64,000 nt of DNA. It comes from an uncultured Sphingomonadales bacterium. Lineage in GTDB: Bacteria; Pseudomonadota; Alphaproteobacteria; Sphingomonadales; Rhodothalassiaceae. Positions within the stretch are counted from its first letter, which is position 1, and each line of letters opens with the position of its first letter. This document shows, one piece after another, positions 37,092 through 46,774 of the stretch. The stretch is taken from the NCBI GenBank assembly GCA_947499155.1, contig CANMND010000008.1, positions 1-64,000 of the forward strand, written 5' to 3'. The position numbers and the translations under genes are program-made. The notes beneath the pieces were generated by a model that was given only the letters and a program-made list of their open reading frames with translations, did no database searches and was not told the DNA's origin.

Positions 37092-37307
37092 ATGCATGAT
37101 GGAACCCCCATGAGAATGGCTGAGTTGCGCAAACGCCTCGTCGCGCTCGAGCAGGAGCATCATGACCTTGATACTGCTATTGAAAGCCTCGTATCGCAGG
37201 GATCATATAACCAGCTTCAGGTCCAGCGCATGAAAAAGCGCAAACTGCATCTGAAAGATCATATCCGCTATCTGGAAGACCAGATGCTGCCTGACATTAT
37301 TGCCTGA
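37092..37307 (+). CDS. DUF465/YdcH family small protein (second copy)
   Basis: The 71-residue protein has the same two-helix pattern: MAELRKRLVALEQEHHDLDTAI, then QLQVQRMKKRKLHLKDHI. It ends RYLEDQMLPDIIA. The start is uncertain (37092 or in-frame ATGs at 37110 and 37116). It is divergent from the first copy, and the two differ in the helix faces, so they may serve distinct partners. Confidence 0.7.
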   Translation: MHDGTPMRMAELRKRLVALEQEHHDLDTAIESLVSQGSYNQLQVQRMKKRKLHLKDHIRYLEDQMLPDIIA

Positions 37308-37336
37308 CTCTGGTTTTCAAAGTCTGCCGCACATGA

Positions 37337-38104
37337 TCACCGCGCCTGCTTCCGGGACTTATCCCGATACATGGCCTGGTCAGCGCGGGCCAAAGCCGCC
37401 TCTGGTTCTTCCCCAAGCTCGATTCTATGAATCCCATATGTCACTGACAACGGGATCACCCGCCCTTCGTACATAGGCTGTTCATTTGCTATGGCGCGCG
37501 AAAAGCGGGCTGCGGTTTCTTGTGCCCTTGCAAAGTCTGTATGAGTCAGAAGCATGCCAAACTCATCGCCCCCCAATCGGCCGACGACATCCGACGAACG
37601 ACTGTGCCTGACCAGAATATCCGACAGGGCTAACAGCGCCGCATCCCCTGCTGCATGCGACCAGCCGTCGTTGATGCTCTTCATATTATCCACATCAAAG
37701 AATATGAGACTGCCTGGCTGCTTGTATCGATTCGCATAAGACATCCAGCGCGTCAGTTCTCGCACAAAGGCGCGCCTGTTCAAAAGCGGGGTCAAGGCAT
37801 CATGGTCGGCGAGAATTTCGAGATTGTCGATCCGATTCTGTGCTTCTAACAGGGCAGTCCGCAAAACCGCCACCTGATGCGCCATGGATTGCAACGCATT
37901 TTGTACATCCGGGGTCAGGTCCTCTACCGGAATATCAGGAATTCTGTATTCCAGGCTTGCTGTAGGATCCGAATATAATCTCGTTGTAGGGTCTGTGTAC
38001 AATAATGAGCCACCAGCAACCGAGTCACCCAAAGACTTTTCGGCCCTAAATTCCATACGGAACTCATCTGCAAGTTGCAATTCAGCCACCTCGGCAGACT
38101 CCAT
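37337..38104 (-). CDS. Diguanylate cyclase (GGDEF domain)
   Basis: The 255-residue protein has a C-terminal GGDEF domain (about 95-253) with the active-site GGDEFG and, five residues before, RSSD, the inhibitory I-site. The conserved DHDALTPLLNRRAF and ARADQAMYRDKSR segments are present. The N-terminal about 60 residues form an acidic, helical region with a long coiled coil (about 60-95). The enzyme should make cyclic di-GMP and be product-inhibited. No membrane helix or sensor is clear. Confidence 0.9.
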   Translation of the reverse strand: MESAEVAELQLADEFRMEFRAEKSLGDSVAGGSLLYTDPTTRLYSDPTASLEYRIPDIPVEDLTPDVQNALQSMAHQVAVLRTALLEAQNRIDNLEILADHDALTPLLNRRAFVRELTRWMSYANRYKQPGSLIFFDVDNMKSINDGWSHAAGDAALLALSDILVRHSRSSDVVGRLGGDEFGMLLTHTDFARAQETAARFSRAIANEQPMYEGRVIPLSVTYGIHRIELGEEPEAALARADQAMYRDKSRKQAR

Positions 38105-38194
38105 TTATGCGGACGCTTAAGGTAAACATTCACTTAATGATAGAATTCACAAAATTTATCCACCTCTGTCAACATAAAATCACCATGAGGATAG

Positions 38195-38222
38195 TTGCAC
38201 AGTACGCTTTGGCGCCTATAAT
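38195..38222 (+). promoter_or_regulatory. Sigma70-type promoter of purEK
   Basis: TTGCAC (38195-38200) and TATAAT (38217-38222) are separated by 16 bases, about 40 bases before the GTG start of purE. This is the clearest housekeeping promoter in the window. Confidence 0.8.
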
Positions 38223-38263
38223 GCGCGCTTTCATGCCATACAAATTCAGGTGGGCCTATCCTC

Positions 38264-38782
38264 GTGTCTCAAACGACATCCGCAAAAAGTCTCCCACTTG
38301 TGGGTGTCATTATGGGCTCGCAGTCTGACTGGGACAGCATGAGCCACTCAGTTGCCATTCTGGAACAGCTCCAAATCCCGCATGAGGTCAAGATTGTCTC
38401 GGCCCATCGTACGCCTCAGCGGCTTTATGACTACGCCTCTGATGCACGCAAGCGTGGACTTAAGGTCATTGTTGCAGGTGCAGGAGGTGCTGCTCATCTG
38501 CCGGGTATGGTCGCAGCACTCACGCCCCTGCCAGTCTTTGGGGTGCCAATCGAAAGCCGCGCCCTAAAGGGGATGGACAGCCTTTTGTCTATTGCACAGA
38601 TGCCCGGTGGTATTCCCGTCGGCACTCTTGCCATTGGCAAGGCCGGGGCGACCAATGCTGCATTACTGGCGGCAGCGGTCATCGCCCTTATGGATCCGGT
38701 AGTAGCCGATCATCTTGATAATTTTCGCAAACAACAATCCGATCAGGTCGCTGTCACACCATTGAGAGATATGCACCCATGA
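38264..38782 (+). CDS. purE: N5-carboxyaminoimidazole ribonucleotide mutase
   Basis: The 172-residue PurE has [26 protein letters not shown] and [14 protein letters not shown], the class I PurE signatures. It moves the carboxyl from N5-CAIR to CAIR in purine synthesis. The start is GTG at 38264, with AGGTGGG upstream and a perfect fit to the family N-terminus. It overlaps purK in ATGA. Confidence 0.95.
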   Translation: MSQTTSAKSLPLVGVIMGSQSDWDSMSHSVAILEQLQIPHEVKIVSAHRTPQRLYDYASDARKRGLKVIVAGAGGAAHLPGMVAALTPLPVFGVPIESRALKGMDSLLSIAQMPGGIPVGTLAIGKAGATNAALLAAAVIALMDPVVADHLDNFRKQQSDQVAVTPLRDMHP

Positions 38783-39855
38783 CCAGCCCATTAGAACCAG
38801 GTTCGACCGTCGGTATTTTGGGTGGTGGGCAATTGGGTCGCCTGCTTGCAATGGCCGCGGCTGACCTTGGCTATCGCTCGGCCATTTTCTGTCCTGACTC
38901 TTTAAGTCCTGCCTTTCATGTCTGCGACCGACACTGGCAGGCACCTTATGATAGCCGGGCAGCCCTTGCGGAATTCGCTGCCGCCGTTGATATCGTCACT
39001 TTTGAATTTGAAAATGTGCCCGCGCTGTCTCTTGATTTTCTTGAGGCGCGCGTTCCAATTCGTCCATCACAAAGAGCGCTGGCGACAACCCAGGACAGAC
39101 TGGTCGAGAAGAACTTTATTGCCGGGCTGGGCATTCCAGTCGCGCCCTATCGCGATGTCAGTAATCCGGAAGCTCTCAAGGCTGCGGGGATTGACCTGGG
39201 CTTTCCTATTATCGCCAAGACCCGCCGCCTTGGCTATGACGGAAAAGGCCAGATGCGACTTGAGCAGGCCTCAGACGCAGAGCGCGCCTGGGCAGGGCTT
39301 GCTTCCGGTCTGGTGATTGCTGAACAGGTTATTTCATTCGATCGCGAAATCTCGGTTGTGCTTGCCCGTGGCATGGACGGCACGATTATTCCGTGGTCGG
39401 TCTCAGAAAATGTCCATCAAGATGGCATTCTCAGCACCAGCCATGTGCCAGCACTGGTCAGCGATCTCGTCAATGACCGCGCCCTCAGCTATGCCCGGAC
39501 CATTGCCGAAGCGCTGGATTTTGTCGGTGTCATGGCAGTTGAAATGTTCGTGATTGACGAGACCGGAGACGTCATCGTCAATGAAATCGCGCCGCGTGTC
39601 CATAATTCGGGGCACTGGACGCTGGATGGCTCCCTCATCAGCCAGTTCGAACAGCATATCCGGGCGATATGCGGCCTGCCTTTGGCTGACACACGTACTC
39701 TGGGCCGGGTGCGAATGGAAAATCTTATCGGTGACGATATAGAGCGCTGGCACAAAATCCTGCAAGACCCGCAGGCTCGCCTACATCATTATGGCAAGTC
39801 CGTCACCAAGCCTGGCCGCAAAATGGGTCATGTTACCTGGGTAGACCTGGACTGA
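38779..39855 (+). CDS. purK: 5-(carboxyamino)imidazole ribonucleotide synthase
   Basis: The 358-residue ATP-grasp enzyme has [16 protein letters not shown] at the N-terminus, [33 protein letters not shown], and [14 protein letters not shown]. It makes N5-CAIR from AIR, ATP and bicarbonate. It is coupled to purE, the usual pair. Confidence 0.95.
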   Translation: MTSPLEPGSTVGILGGGQLGRLLAMAAADLGYRSAIFCPDSLSPAFHVCDRHWQAPYDSRAALAEFAAAVDIVTFEFENVPALSLDFLEARVPIRPSQRALATTQDRLVEKNFIAGLGIPVAPYRDVSNPEALKAAGIDLGFPIIAKTRRLGYDGKGQMRLEQASDAERAWAGLASGLVIAEQVISFDREISVVLARGMDGTIIPWSVSENVHQDGILSTSHVPALVSDLVNDRALSYARTIAEALDFVGVMAVEMFVIDETGDVIVNEIAPRVHNSGHWTLDGSLISQFEQHIRAICGLPLADTRTLGRVRMENLIGDDIERWHKILQDPQARLHHYGKSVTKPGRKMGHVTWVDLD

Positions 39856-39863
39856 ACAAAGAA

Positions 39864-39898
39864 ATCCCCCGCTCCATTAGAAGCGGGGGATGATTTTT
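39864..39898 (+). terminator. Terminator of purEK
   Basis: A 10-bp stem, ATCCCCCGCT (39864-39873) with AGCGGGGGAT (39882-39891), encloses an 8-base loop and is followed by GATTTTTAG. It may also end the minus-strand aldehyde dehydrogenase operon. Confidence 0.9.
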
Positions 39899-41393
39899 AG
39901 ATGTCGAATTTAATGCCCTGCGCCAATGGCAATTCTGTTGAGTAGTTGACCGTGGAGGTCTGCCTGCGCATGTAGATTTTCCAGGCGTCCGAACCGGACT
40001 CACGCCCGCCGCCTGTCTCTTTCTCACCACCAAACGCGCCACCTATTTCCGCGCCCGAGGTGCCGATATTCACATTAGCGATTCCGCAATCGGACCCGGT
40101 CGCCGACAGGAAGGTTTCGGCCTCACGCACGTCATTGGTGAAAATGGATGATGACAGGCCTTGTGGCACCGCATTTTGAAGAGCAATCGCTTCTTCAAAC
40201 GTCTTGTATTTTACCACATACATGATGGGCGCAAAGGTCTCTTCCACCATGACACCTGCCTGCTTTGGCATTTCCACAAAGGCAGGACGCGCATACCAGG
40301 CTTTCGGTAAGCTATCGTCCAGAACACGGCCACCGCCATGAACCGTACCACCTTCCGCCCGTGCTTTTTTCAAGGCTGCTTCCATGCCGTCAAAGGACTG
40401 TTTGTCAATCAGGGGACCAACCAGCGACCCTTCGAGCGGATTGCCCACTGTCACCGCCTCATACGCCTTTTTAAGACGTGCGATAACGGTGTCGTAAATG
40501 CTTTCATGAACAATCAGGCGACGGGTTGAAGTGCAACGCTGTCCTGCTGTTCCCACGGCACCAAAGGTGATACCGCGCAAGGCTAGGTCGAGGTCTGCTG
40601 TTGGGGCAATGATGATCGCGTTATTGCCGCCAAGTTCCAGCAGGGTGCGTCCAAAGCGGCTCGCAACACGAGGGGCAACCTTGCGGCCCATGGCACAAGA
40701 CCCGGTGGCAGAGATCAGGGGCAGACGAGGATCATCGACCATCGCTTCTCCCACATCCGCAGCACCGATGATAATCTGGGAGAGGCCATCAGGGGCATCA
40801 CCAAAGCGTTCAGCCGCCCGCAAGAACAGTGCCTGACAGGCCAGCGCCGTCAGTGGTGTTTTCTCCGACGGCTTCCAGATTACCGGATCGCCACACACAA
40901 GGGCCAGAGCCGTGTTCCATGACCAGACTGCAACCGGGAAGTTAAAGGCGGATATCACACCGACCGGGCCAAGGGGCTGCCAGGTTTCGCGCATGGCATG
41001 ACCGGGACGCTCGGACGCAATGGTCAGACCATAAAGCTGGCGTGACAGGCCAACGGCAAAGTCGCAGATGTCGATCATCTCCTGCACTTCGCCCTTGCCT
41101 TCTTCCAGAATCTTCCCGGCCTCAATGCTGACAAGGCGCCCCAGTTCATCCTTATGTGTGCGAAGTTCTTCACCCAGAAGACGGACAAGTTCACCACGAC
41201 GTGGACCAGGTACTGCCCGCCACTTTGTGAACGCGCCGACTGCCAATGCCACTTTCTCAGACACGCTCGCCGCCGTATCTTGTTGCACGGACCCAAGGAC
41301 CGACCCGTCAATAGGGCTGGTCACCTCAAGGTCACCGCCTGTCACAAGGGCAGGATCGACATGCAGGGCGTCCAGCAGGTCTTTATGTTCCAT
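39897..41393 (-). CDS. amaB: ALDH7-type aldehyde dehydrogenase (aminoadipate semialdehyde)
   Basis: The 498-residue dehydrogenase has AFNFPVAVWSWNTALALVCG, ATGSCAMGRKVAP, LLELGGNNAII with the general base Glu, and the catalytic Cys in TAGQRCTSTRRL. This set, with an N-terminal YGLTIASERPGH, is that of ALDH7A1/AmaB, which oxidises delta1-piperideine-6-carboxylate (aminoadipate semialdehyde) to 2-aminoadipate. It is the last gene of a three-gene operon whose first gene is a saccharopine/lysine dehydrogenase. The substrate is inferred from family and context. Confidence 0.88.
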   Translation of the reverse strand: MEHKDLLDALHVDPALVTGGDLEVTSPIDGSVLGSVQQDTAASVSEKVALAVGAFTKWRAVPGPRRGELVRLLGEELRTHKDELGRLVSIEAGKILEEGKGEVQEMIDICDFAVGLSRQLYGLTIASERPGHAMRETWQPLGPVGVISAFNFPVAVWSWNTALALVCGDPVIWKPSEKTPLTALACQALFLRAAERFGDAPDGLSQIIIGAADVGEAMVDDPRLPLISATGSCAMGRKVAPRVASRFGRTLLELGGNNAIIIAPTADLDLALRGITFGAVGTAGQRCTSTRRLIVHESIYDTVIARLKKAYEAVTVGNPLEGSLVGPLIDKQSFDGMEAALKKARAEGGTVHGGGRVLDDSLPKAWYARPAFVEMPKQAGVMVEETFAPIMYVVKYKTFEEAIALQNAVPQGLSSSIFTNDVREAETFLSATGSDCGIANVNIGTSGAEIGGAFGGEKETGGGRESGSDAWKIYMRRQTSTVNYSTELPLAQGIKFDI

Positions 41394-41422
41394 ATAATCT
41401 CTCCGTTATCCGTTCATGCCTG

Positions 41423-43084
41423 TCAGGCTTTGTGCCGCAGGCCGCTTAAAGTGGCTGAGGGCGCAATTGCCTCTCGGTCCACCATGATTTCAATAAGTGC
41501 CGGGCCATCCGCTGCCAGCGCCCGATCCAAGGCAGGACCAAATTCATCCGTTTTTTCAACCCGCCAGGCGTCCAGCCCGAACGCCTTTGCATAGGCGACA
41601 AAATCGGGATTGGTGAGATCCGTTCCCGACAACCGCTCAGGATAGGTCCGCTCCTGATGCATCCTGATTGTGCCGTACATGCCGTTATTCATGACCATGA
41701 ACACGGTTTTGGCATTATAGCGTACGGCAGTCGCCAATTCATTGCCGCTCATCATAAAGCATCCATCGCCTGCAATGGCGATTGATGGATGGTCCGGCTT
41801 CAACAATGCTGCCGCTATGCCCGCAGGAACGCCATAACCCATGGCACCTGATGTGGGGGCAAGCTGGGTCTTGAAGCCGCGATATTCAAAAAAGCGGTGC
41901 AGCCAGGCGGCATAATTTCCGGCACCGTTGGCAACAATTGTATCATCTGGTGTCTTGTCACGTAAAATACCATAGAGCTGCGACAACTGCACCGATCCGG
42001 GATTTTCAATAGCCGCCCGCCATGCGACCTCATCTGATGCAGCAGCGCGCCCCCAATCGTCCCAATCACCTGAAACGCCTTCTGCCGCCAGCGCTTCGGC
42101 AAAAATGGCCGGTGATGAATTAATCATCCGGGCAGCTTGATAGACACGGCCCAGTTCAGACGCACCGGCATGAACATGCACAAGCGTCTGTGTCGGGAAT
42201 GGCACCTGGAATCGGCTATAACCATGGGTGGTCATTTCACCAAGCCGGGGGCCGATTGCCAGAACCACATCAGCCTCGGCGAGACGTGCCACAAGCTTTG
42301 GATTGGCTCCAATACCCACATGTCCCGCATAGACGGACGAACGGTTGTCAATCAGGGACTGGCACCTGAACGATGTGCCAAGGGGTATATGATGCGCCTC
42401 GGCAAACGTCGTCAGGGCTTGTGCCGCCTCTTTTGTCCAGGGACCGCCGCCAACAAGAATGAACGGCTTTTTAGCCCCCGATATCATGGCCGCCACATCA
42501 GAGACATCACTGGACGCAGGAGAGGCCTGAACCGCCTTGTGTGCATGAGCGCGAACGCTCGGCACCATCTGGTGCTGTACATCTTCCGGCAGGGCAAGGG
42601 CGGTTGGCCCCTGGCGACCGGCAAGAGCCTCCGCCCAGGCATGGCCTAAATATTCCGCCATGCGTTCAGCTGTGCTCACCTCACCTGTCCATTTTGTCAC
42701 TTCAGACAGGAACCGGCGATAGTCGATCTCCTGAAACGCTTCACGGTCCATCATGGCATGGGCCACCTGCCCTATGAACAAGATCATCGGGGTCGAATCC
42801 TGCAATGCGGTGTGAAGCCCGATGCTGGCATGGGTCGCGCCAGGTCCGCGCGTGACAAAAGCAACGCCCGGTGTTCCCGTCAGCTTCCCGCAGGCTTCAG
42901 CCATATTGGCCGCTGCCGCTTCATGCCGACAGGTGATAAATGGCAGTCTGTCGGCCACATCATGAAGCGCATCCAGTACAGCAAGATAACTTTCACCCGG
43001 CACGCCAAAAGCCATGGCCGCACCGCGATCAATCAAGCCGTCCACAAGGGCACGGGCAGCAGAAACCGAAGACGACACGGACAT
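41423..43084 (-). CDS. Thiamine pyrophosphate-dependent enzyme (acetolactate synthase-like)
   Basis: The 553-residue protein has the three domains of the acetohydroxyacid synthase superfamily. GVPGESYLAVLDALHD with the catalytic Glu in FITCRHEAAAANMAEACG starts the Pyr domain, a central FAD/NAD-like domain follows, and the PP domain holds the ThDP motif GDGCFMMSGNELATAVRY. It should decarboxylate or condense a 2-oxo acid. It lies between the lysine-type dehydrogenase and the aldehyde dehydrogenase genes, with 6 and 29 base gaps. Acetolactate synthase proper is unlikely given the context; the substrate is unknown. Confidence 0.85.
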   Translation of the reverse strand: MSVSSSVSAARALVDGLIDRGAAMAFGVPGESYLAVLDALHDVADRLPFITCRHEAAAANMAEACGKLTGTPGVAFVTRGPGATHASIGLHTALQDSTPMILFIGQVAHAMMDREAFQEIDYRRFLSEVTKWTGEVSTAERMAEYLGHAWAEALAGRQGPTALALPEDVQHQMVPSVRAHAHKAVQASPASSDVSDVAAMISGAKKPFILVGGGPWTKEAAQALTTFAEAHHIPLGTSFRCQSLIDNRSSVYAGHVGIGANPKLVARLAEADVVLAIGPRLGEMTTHGYSRFQVPFPTQTLVHVHAGASELGRVYQAARMINSSPAIFAEALAAEGVSGDWDDWGRAAASDEVAWRAAIENPGSVQLSQLYGILRDKTPDDTIVANGAGNYAAWLHRFFEYRGFKTQLAPTSGAMGYGVPAGIAAALLKPDHPSIAIAGDGCFMMSGNELATAVRYNAKTVFMVMNNGMYGTIRMHQERTYPERLSGTDLTNPDFVAYAKAFGLDAWRVEKTDEFGPALDRALAADGPALIEIMVDREAIAPSATLSGLRHKA

Positions 43085-43090
43085 ATTCCT

Positions 43091-44218
43091 TTATTTACTG
43101 GCTACTACGCCATCGACAGCGGCATTTTCCACGTTTGATTCTGAAAGAGCGTAATTGCGCCCAAAACGGTTTGCGAGAAAGTCTGAAAGTTTGATGTCCT
43201 CTTGCCGAATAAAGCCCTGCTGCGGCAGGCCGCCTGTAGCCAGAATATCAAGAACGGCACAAATTCCTGACGCCGTAGTGATCTGGATTGCGCTCCAGAC
43301 ACGGCCAAACATTTCTCGCGCATAGACCTTCTGAGCGTATGATTCCTGCATGAACCGACCGTCGCGATGACCAGAGACAGTGACGAATATCAACACCACA
43401 TCCTGTTTGGTCATGGGAATGGAATGCTCAAAAATCTCTTTCACCAGGTCGGGCTTTTCGGCCAGACGCAAATCCATCAGAAGCATTTTTACAATATCGC
43501 GATGACCGGGATAGCGAACGGTGCGGTAGTTGAGATTTTGCACCTTGCCTGCCAGTGATTCTGCCAGCGTGCCAAGACCGCCTGACGTATTGAAAGCTTC
43601 ATAAGGAATGCCATCGAGCGAGAAATGCTCAAGTCCCTCCAAGGGTGGCACTTCCTTCATCTCGCCATCAACCACGGCCTCGCAGGGGTTGAGATATTCA
43701 TTGATCAGGCCATCGGTAGACCAGGTCAGGTTGTATTTCAGAACATTGGTCGGGTATTTCGGCAAGGCGCCAACCCGCAAATGAACATTCTGCAAGCTGT
43801 CGAAGCCTTTGGCGAGGTCATTGGCAACGATGGATATAAAGCCCGGCGCCAGACCACATTGCGGGATGAAGGCTATTTTGGAATCCCGTGCCAGATCCTT
43901 AATGGCGCGCGTGCTGGCCACATCCTCTGTCAGGTCGAGATAGTGACAACCGGCTTCTTTTGCAGCCTTGCCAATACCGGGATTGACGGTGAACGGCATG
44001 GCAGACAAAACAGCAAAACAGCCACTCATAGCGGCTGTCAGACTTTCATGGCTGCGCGCATCGACGAGTTTGGTCTCTACCTTTGTGATCTTTGCAACCC
44101 GAGCAAGGGCCAATTCATCCTGATCGCCAAGCACGACTTCATAATCGCCACTGCCAACCAGCATGGCTGCGATCATTTCCCCGATTTTCCCTGCACCGAG
44201 TAGCAAAATACGTTTCAT
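43091..44218 (-). CDS. Saccharopine/lysine 6-dehydrogenase family protein
   Basis: The 375-residue oxidoreductase begins with a NAD(P) fold MKRILLLGAGKIGEMIAAML and contains CGLAPGFISIVANDLAK and EYLNPCEAVVDGE. Both are typical of saccharopine reductase-like and lysine 6-dehydrogenase enzymes of about 380 residues. No lysine-ketoglutarate reductase gene is adjacent. Lysine 6-dehydrogenase would give piperideine-6-carboxylate directly, the substrate of the ALDH7 gene downstream. Saccharopine dehydrogenase is the other reading. First gene of the operon. Confidence 0.8.
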   Translation of the reverse strand: MKRILLLGAGKIGEMIAAMLVGSGDYEVVLGDQDELALARVAKITKVETKLVDARSHESLTAAMSGCFAVLSAMPFTVNPGIGKAAKEAGCHYLDLTEDVASTRAIKDLARDSKIAFIPQCGLAPGFISIVANDLAKGFDSLQNVHLRVGALPKYPTNVLKYNLTWSTDGLINEYLNPCEAVVDGEMKEVPPLEGLEHFSLDGIPYEAFNTSGGLGTLAESLAGKVQNLNYRTVRYPGHRDIVKMLLMDLRLAEKPDLVKEIFEHSIPMTKQDVVLIFVTVSGHRDGRFMQESYAQKVYAREMFGRVWSAIQITTASGICAVLDILATGGLPQQGFIRQEDIKLSDFLANRFGRNYALSESNVENAAVDGVVASK

Positions 44219-44370
44219 TAAAAATACTCCCCAAATTTGATTTCGGCAGGCCCGTCTCTATTTTTTGGAATGGCTCACCCATGACAGATTTTGTGATCTA
44301 GATAGCCCCCCTCACCCCTGTTTGTGAAGCCTTGTCATCACAGAGGTCAGAAAGTCATTGAAACTGTGTG

Positions 44371-44889
44371 TTAATGCTCCTTGCGCGCGTAGGTCAGAAA
44401 TGTACAACCAACCTCACCCGGCACGGACTCGTGCGTCTGTTTTTTAATGCACACCCAATCCTTTGGATCAAGATCGGGGAAGAGCGTGTCGCCCTCCACC
44501 TCAAGGTGAACCCGCGTCAGGTATACACGACTTGCAAGGCTTATGGTTCTCGCATAAATCTCGCCGCCTCCAATAATCATCAAGTCGTCGTGCTGGGCCG
44601 CAGCCTTGATACCGGCAGCGATATCATGAACCACAATGATCCCATCCGCTGTCCACTCCCGCGAACGGGTGACAACGATATTCAGACGGCCGGGAAGAGG
44701 TTTGCCAATAGATTCAAAAGTTTTGCGTCCCATCAATATAGGTTTACCCATGGTCAGAGCCTTGAAATGGCGCAGGTCCACAGGCAAATGCCAGGGCAAT
44801 GCGCCATCCGTACCAATCACACCGTTTTCAGAAACCGCAACAACCAGAGAAATGGTTGGCGAGTGAGCAGATGGTCCGGGTTGATTCAC
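44371..44889 (-). CDS. folA: Dihydrofolate reductase
   Basis: The 172-residue protein has the DHFR core: ISLVVAVSENGVIGTDGALPWHLPVDL with the active-site Trp and Asp of this type, MGKPILMGRKTFESIGKPLPGR, and the C-terminal TRVHLEVEGDTLFPDLD. It reduces dihydrofolate. The GTG start at 44889 follows AAGGAT. It lies near thyA but is separated from it by a plus-strand hydrolase gene. Confidence 0.94.
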   Translation of the reverse strand: MNQPGPSAHSPTISLVVAVSENGVIGTDGALPWHLPVDLRHFKALTMGKPILMGRKTFESIGKPLPGRLNIVVTRSREWTADGIIVVHDIAAGIKAAAQHDDLMIIGGGEIYARTISLASRVYLTRVHLEVEGDTLFPDLDPKDWVCIKKQTHESVPGEVGCTFLTYARKEH

Positions 44890-44975
44890 TTTTCATCCTT
44901 GCGACATTGGCAGTTGATCTCGCATCCAGAGAGACGTTTACTTCAGGTGAAGTTTAACTCAAAGAAGAGTATGCC

Positions 44976-45809
44976 ATGTTGAAACGGCTGCTGATCGCGA
45001 TCATTGCCCTCGCTGGCCTTACCGGCGCGTCCGGTTACGGCCTCAGTGTTTACTACAAGGACCAGATTTTCAATCCATCAATGGTCGCAGCCAATCCGGC
45101 AGACAGTCCCTTTCCTGTAGCGGTGGTTGATATTTCCACCACTGATGGACTAACTCTGAAATCCTGGTGGCATGCCCCCCAAGGAAATATGCCCACAGTG
45201 CTTTATCTGCATGGCAACTCCACCCATGTCGGCAAATATACGCGCGGTGCCGCCCCACTTGTTGAGGCAGGCTACGGCGTTTTGATGCTGGAATATCGCG
45301 GTTATGGCGGCAATCCCGGCACCTTGTCCGATGAGGGGTTCCTGCTGGATGGGCATGCCGCCCTCGACTGGCTGGAAGAACAGGGAGTCCCGTCGCGATC
45401 CGTCCTTGTTTATGGCTACTCCCTTGGAACCGGCGTCGCCGTACCGCTGGCGGCCCAACGGGATGTAGCAGCCCTTGTTCTTGCCGCACCCTTCGCCTCC
45501 ATTGCCGAAATCGGCTATGACAGCTATCCGCGCTGGTTTGTGGATGCACTTTTATCGGACCGGTTCGACTCCATCGCCGCAATCAAAGACGTTCGCGCCC
45601 CGATCCTGATTATACACGGCAGTGAAGACGAGACCGTTCCCGTCCACCAATCAGAAAAGCTTGCCAATGCGGCACCTGATGCGGACCTCCATCGCATGGT
45701 TCTTGATGGTGCAAGCCATGGCTGGGACCTGTTCGAGCCACGGGGCAACGCCGCTATCCTGGAATTTCTCGAAAAGCACACTCAAAATCAGGGCCAGGAC
45801 GAGACCTGA
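44976..45809 (+). CDS. Alpha/beta hydrolase with N-terminal membrane anchor
   Basis: The 277-residue hydrolase has an N-terminal signal anchor (MLKRLLIAIIALAGLTGASG). The core carries VLYLHGNSTHVG, LMLEYRGYGGNPG, nucleophile elbow VYGYSLGTG with Ser, HGSEDETVP with Asp and DGASHGWD with His. This is the BAAT/ABHD13-like peptidase or thioesterase group. It faces the periplasm if anchored. Substrate unknown. Its stop abuts the thyA stop. Confidence 0.85.
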   Translation: MLKRLLIAIIALAGLTGASGYGLSVYYKDQIFNPSMVAANPADSPFPVAVVDISTTDGLTLKSWWHAPQGNMPTVLYLHGNSTHVGKYTRGAAPLVEAGYGVLMLEYRGYGGNPGTLSDEGFLLDGHAALDWLEEQGVPSRSVLVYGYSLGTGVAVPLAAQRDVAALVLAAPFASIAEIGYDSYPRWFVDALLSDRFDSIAAIKDVRAPILIIHGSEDETVPVHQSEKLANAAPDADLHRMVLDGASHGWDLFEPRGNAAILEFLEKHTQNQGQDET

Positions 45810-46604
45810 TTATACCGCCACAGGTGCCTTGATATGCGGGTGAGGGTCATAGCCCTCAAGCGTAAAATCTTCATAGACGAAATCAAACAGGTCAGTCTTT
45901 TGCGGATTGAGCGTCATGCGTGGAAGGGGTCGCGGGCTGCGGGTCAGTTGCAGGTCGGCCTGCTCCATATGATTACTGTAGAGATGAGCATCGCCAAAGC
46001 TGTGGACGAAATCCCCGGCCTTTAGGCCTGTCGCCTGCGCCATCATTATCGTCAGCAATGCATAGGATGCGATATTGAAGGGCACGCCCAAGAAAATATC
46101 CGCCGAGCGCTGATAAAGCTGGCAGGACAAACGCCCGTTCGCCACATGGAACTGAAACAGGCAATGGCATGGCGGCAGAGCCATATTCTCCACATCGCCC
46201 ACATTCCAGGCTGATACGATCAGGCGACGGCTATCCGGTGTTTTTTTGATCATGTCCAGCACCGTCGCCATCTGGTCGATCACTCGCCCGTCCGCTGTCT
46301 CCCATGCCCGCCATTGCTTGCCGTAAACCGGGCCAAGCTCACCATGTTCATCGGCCCATTCATCCCAGATACTGACCTTGTTGTCTTTCAGATAGGCGAT
46401 ATTGGTCTCGCCTTTCAAAAACCACAGAAGTTCATGGATGATCGAGCGCAGATGCAGTTTCTTGGTCGTCAAAAGGGGAAAGCCCTCTTCCAGATTAAAG
46501 CGCATCTGATAGCCAAAGACTGACAATGTACCTGTGCCGGTCCGATCTGACTTGACCGCTCCCTCATGACGCACATGGCGCAAAAGATCGAGATATTGCT
46601 GCAT
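45810..46604 (-). CDS. thyA: Thymidylate synthase
   Basis: The 264-residue protein starts [15 protein letters not shown] and follows E. coli ThyA closely. Catalytic Cys146 lies in [10 protein letters not shown], with [27 protein letters not shown] and the C-terminal [13 protein letters not shown]. It makes dTMP from dUMP using methylene-tetrahydrofolate. ATG at 46604 matches the family start; a TTG at 46613 is rejected. It is the partner of folA in folate cycling. Confidence 0.96.
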   Translation of the reverse strand: MQQYLDLLRHVRHEGAVKSDRTGTGTLSVFGYQMRFNLEEGFPLLTTKKLHLRSIIHELLWFLKGETNIAYLKDNKVSIWDEWADEHGELGPVYGKQWRAWETADGRVIDQMATVLDMIKKTPDSRRLIVSAWNVGDVENMALPPCHCLFQFHVANGRLSCQLYQRSADIFLGVPFNIASYALLTIMMAQATGLKAGDFVHSFGDAHLYSNHMEQADLQLTRSPRPLPRMTLNPQKTDLFDFVYEDFTLEGYDPHPHIKAPVAV

Positions 46605-46774
46605 GGAACCCAACCCGCCGTTTAAACATCAAACAAGGCCATAAAGCATAATCCGTTTCATATCCACCATGAGACGGACATCTTCAATACATCCATTTTT
46701 AAGAGCCTTTTAACGCTATCGGCAGATAGTAAAAAAATCAGAGGTAGTGCAGCTCAAACGAGCATGGGGGAATC

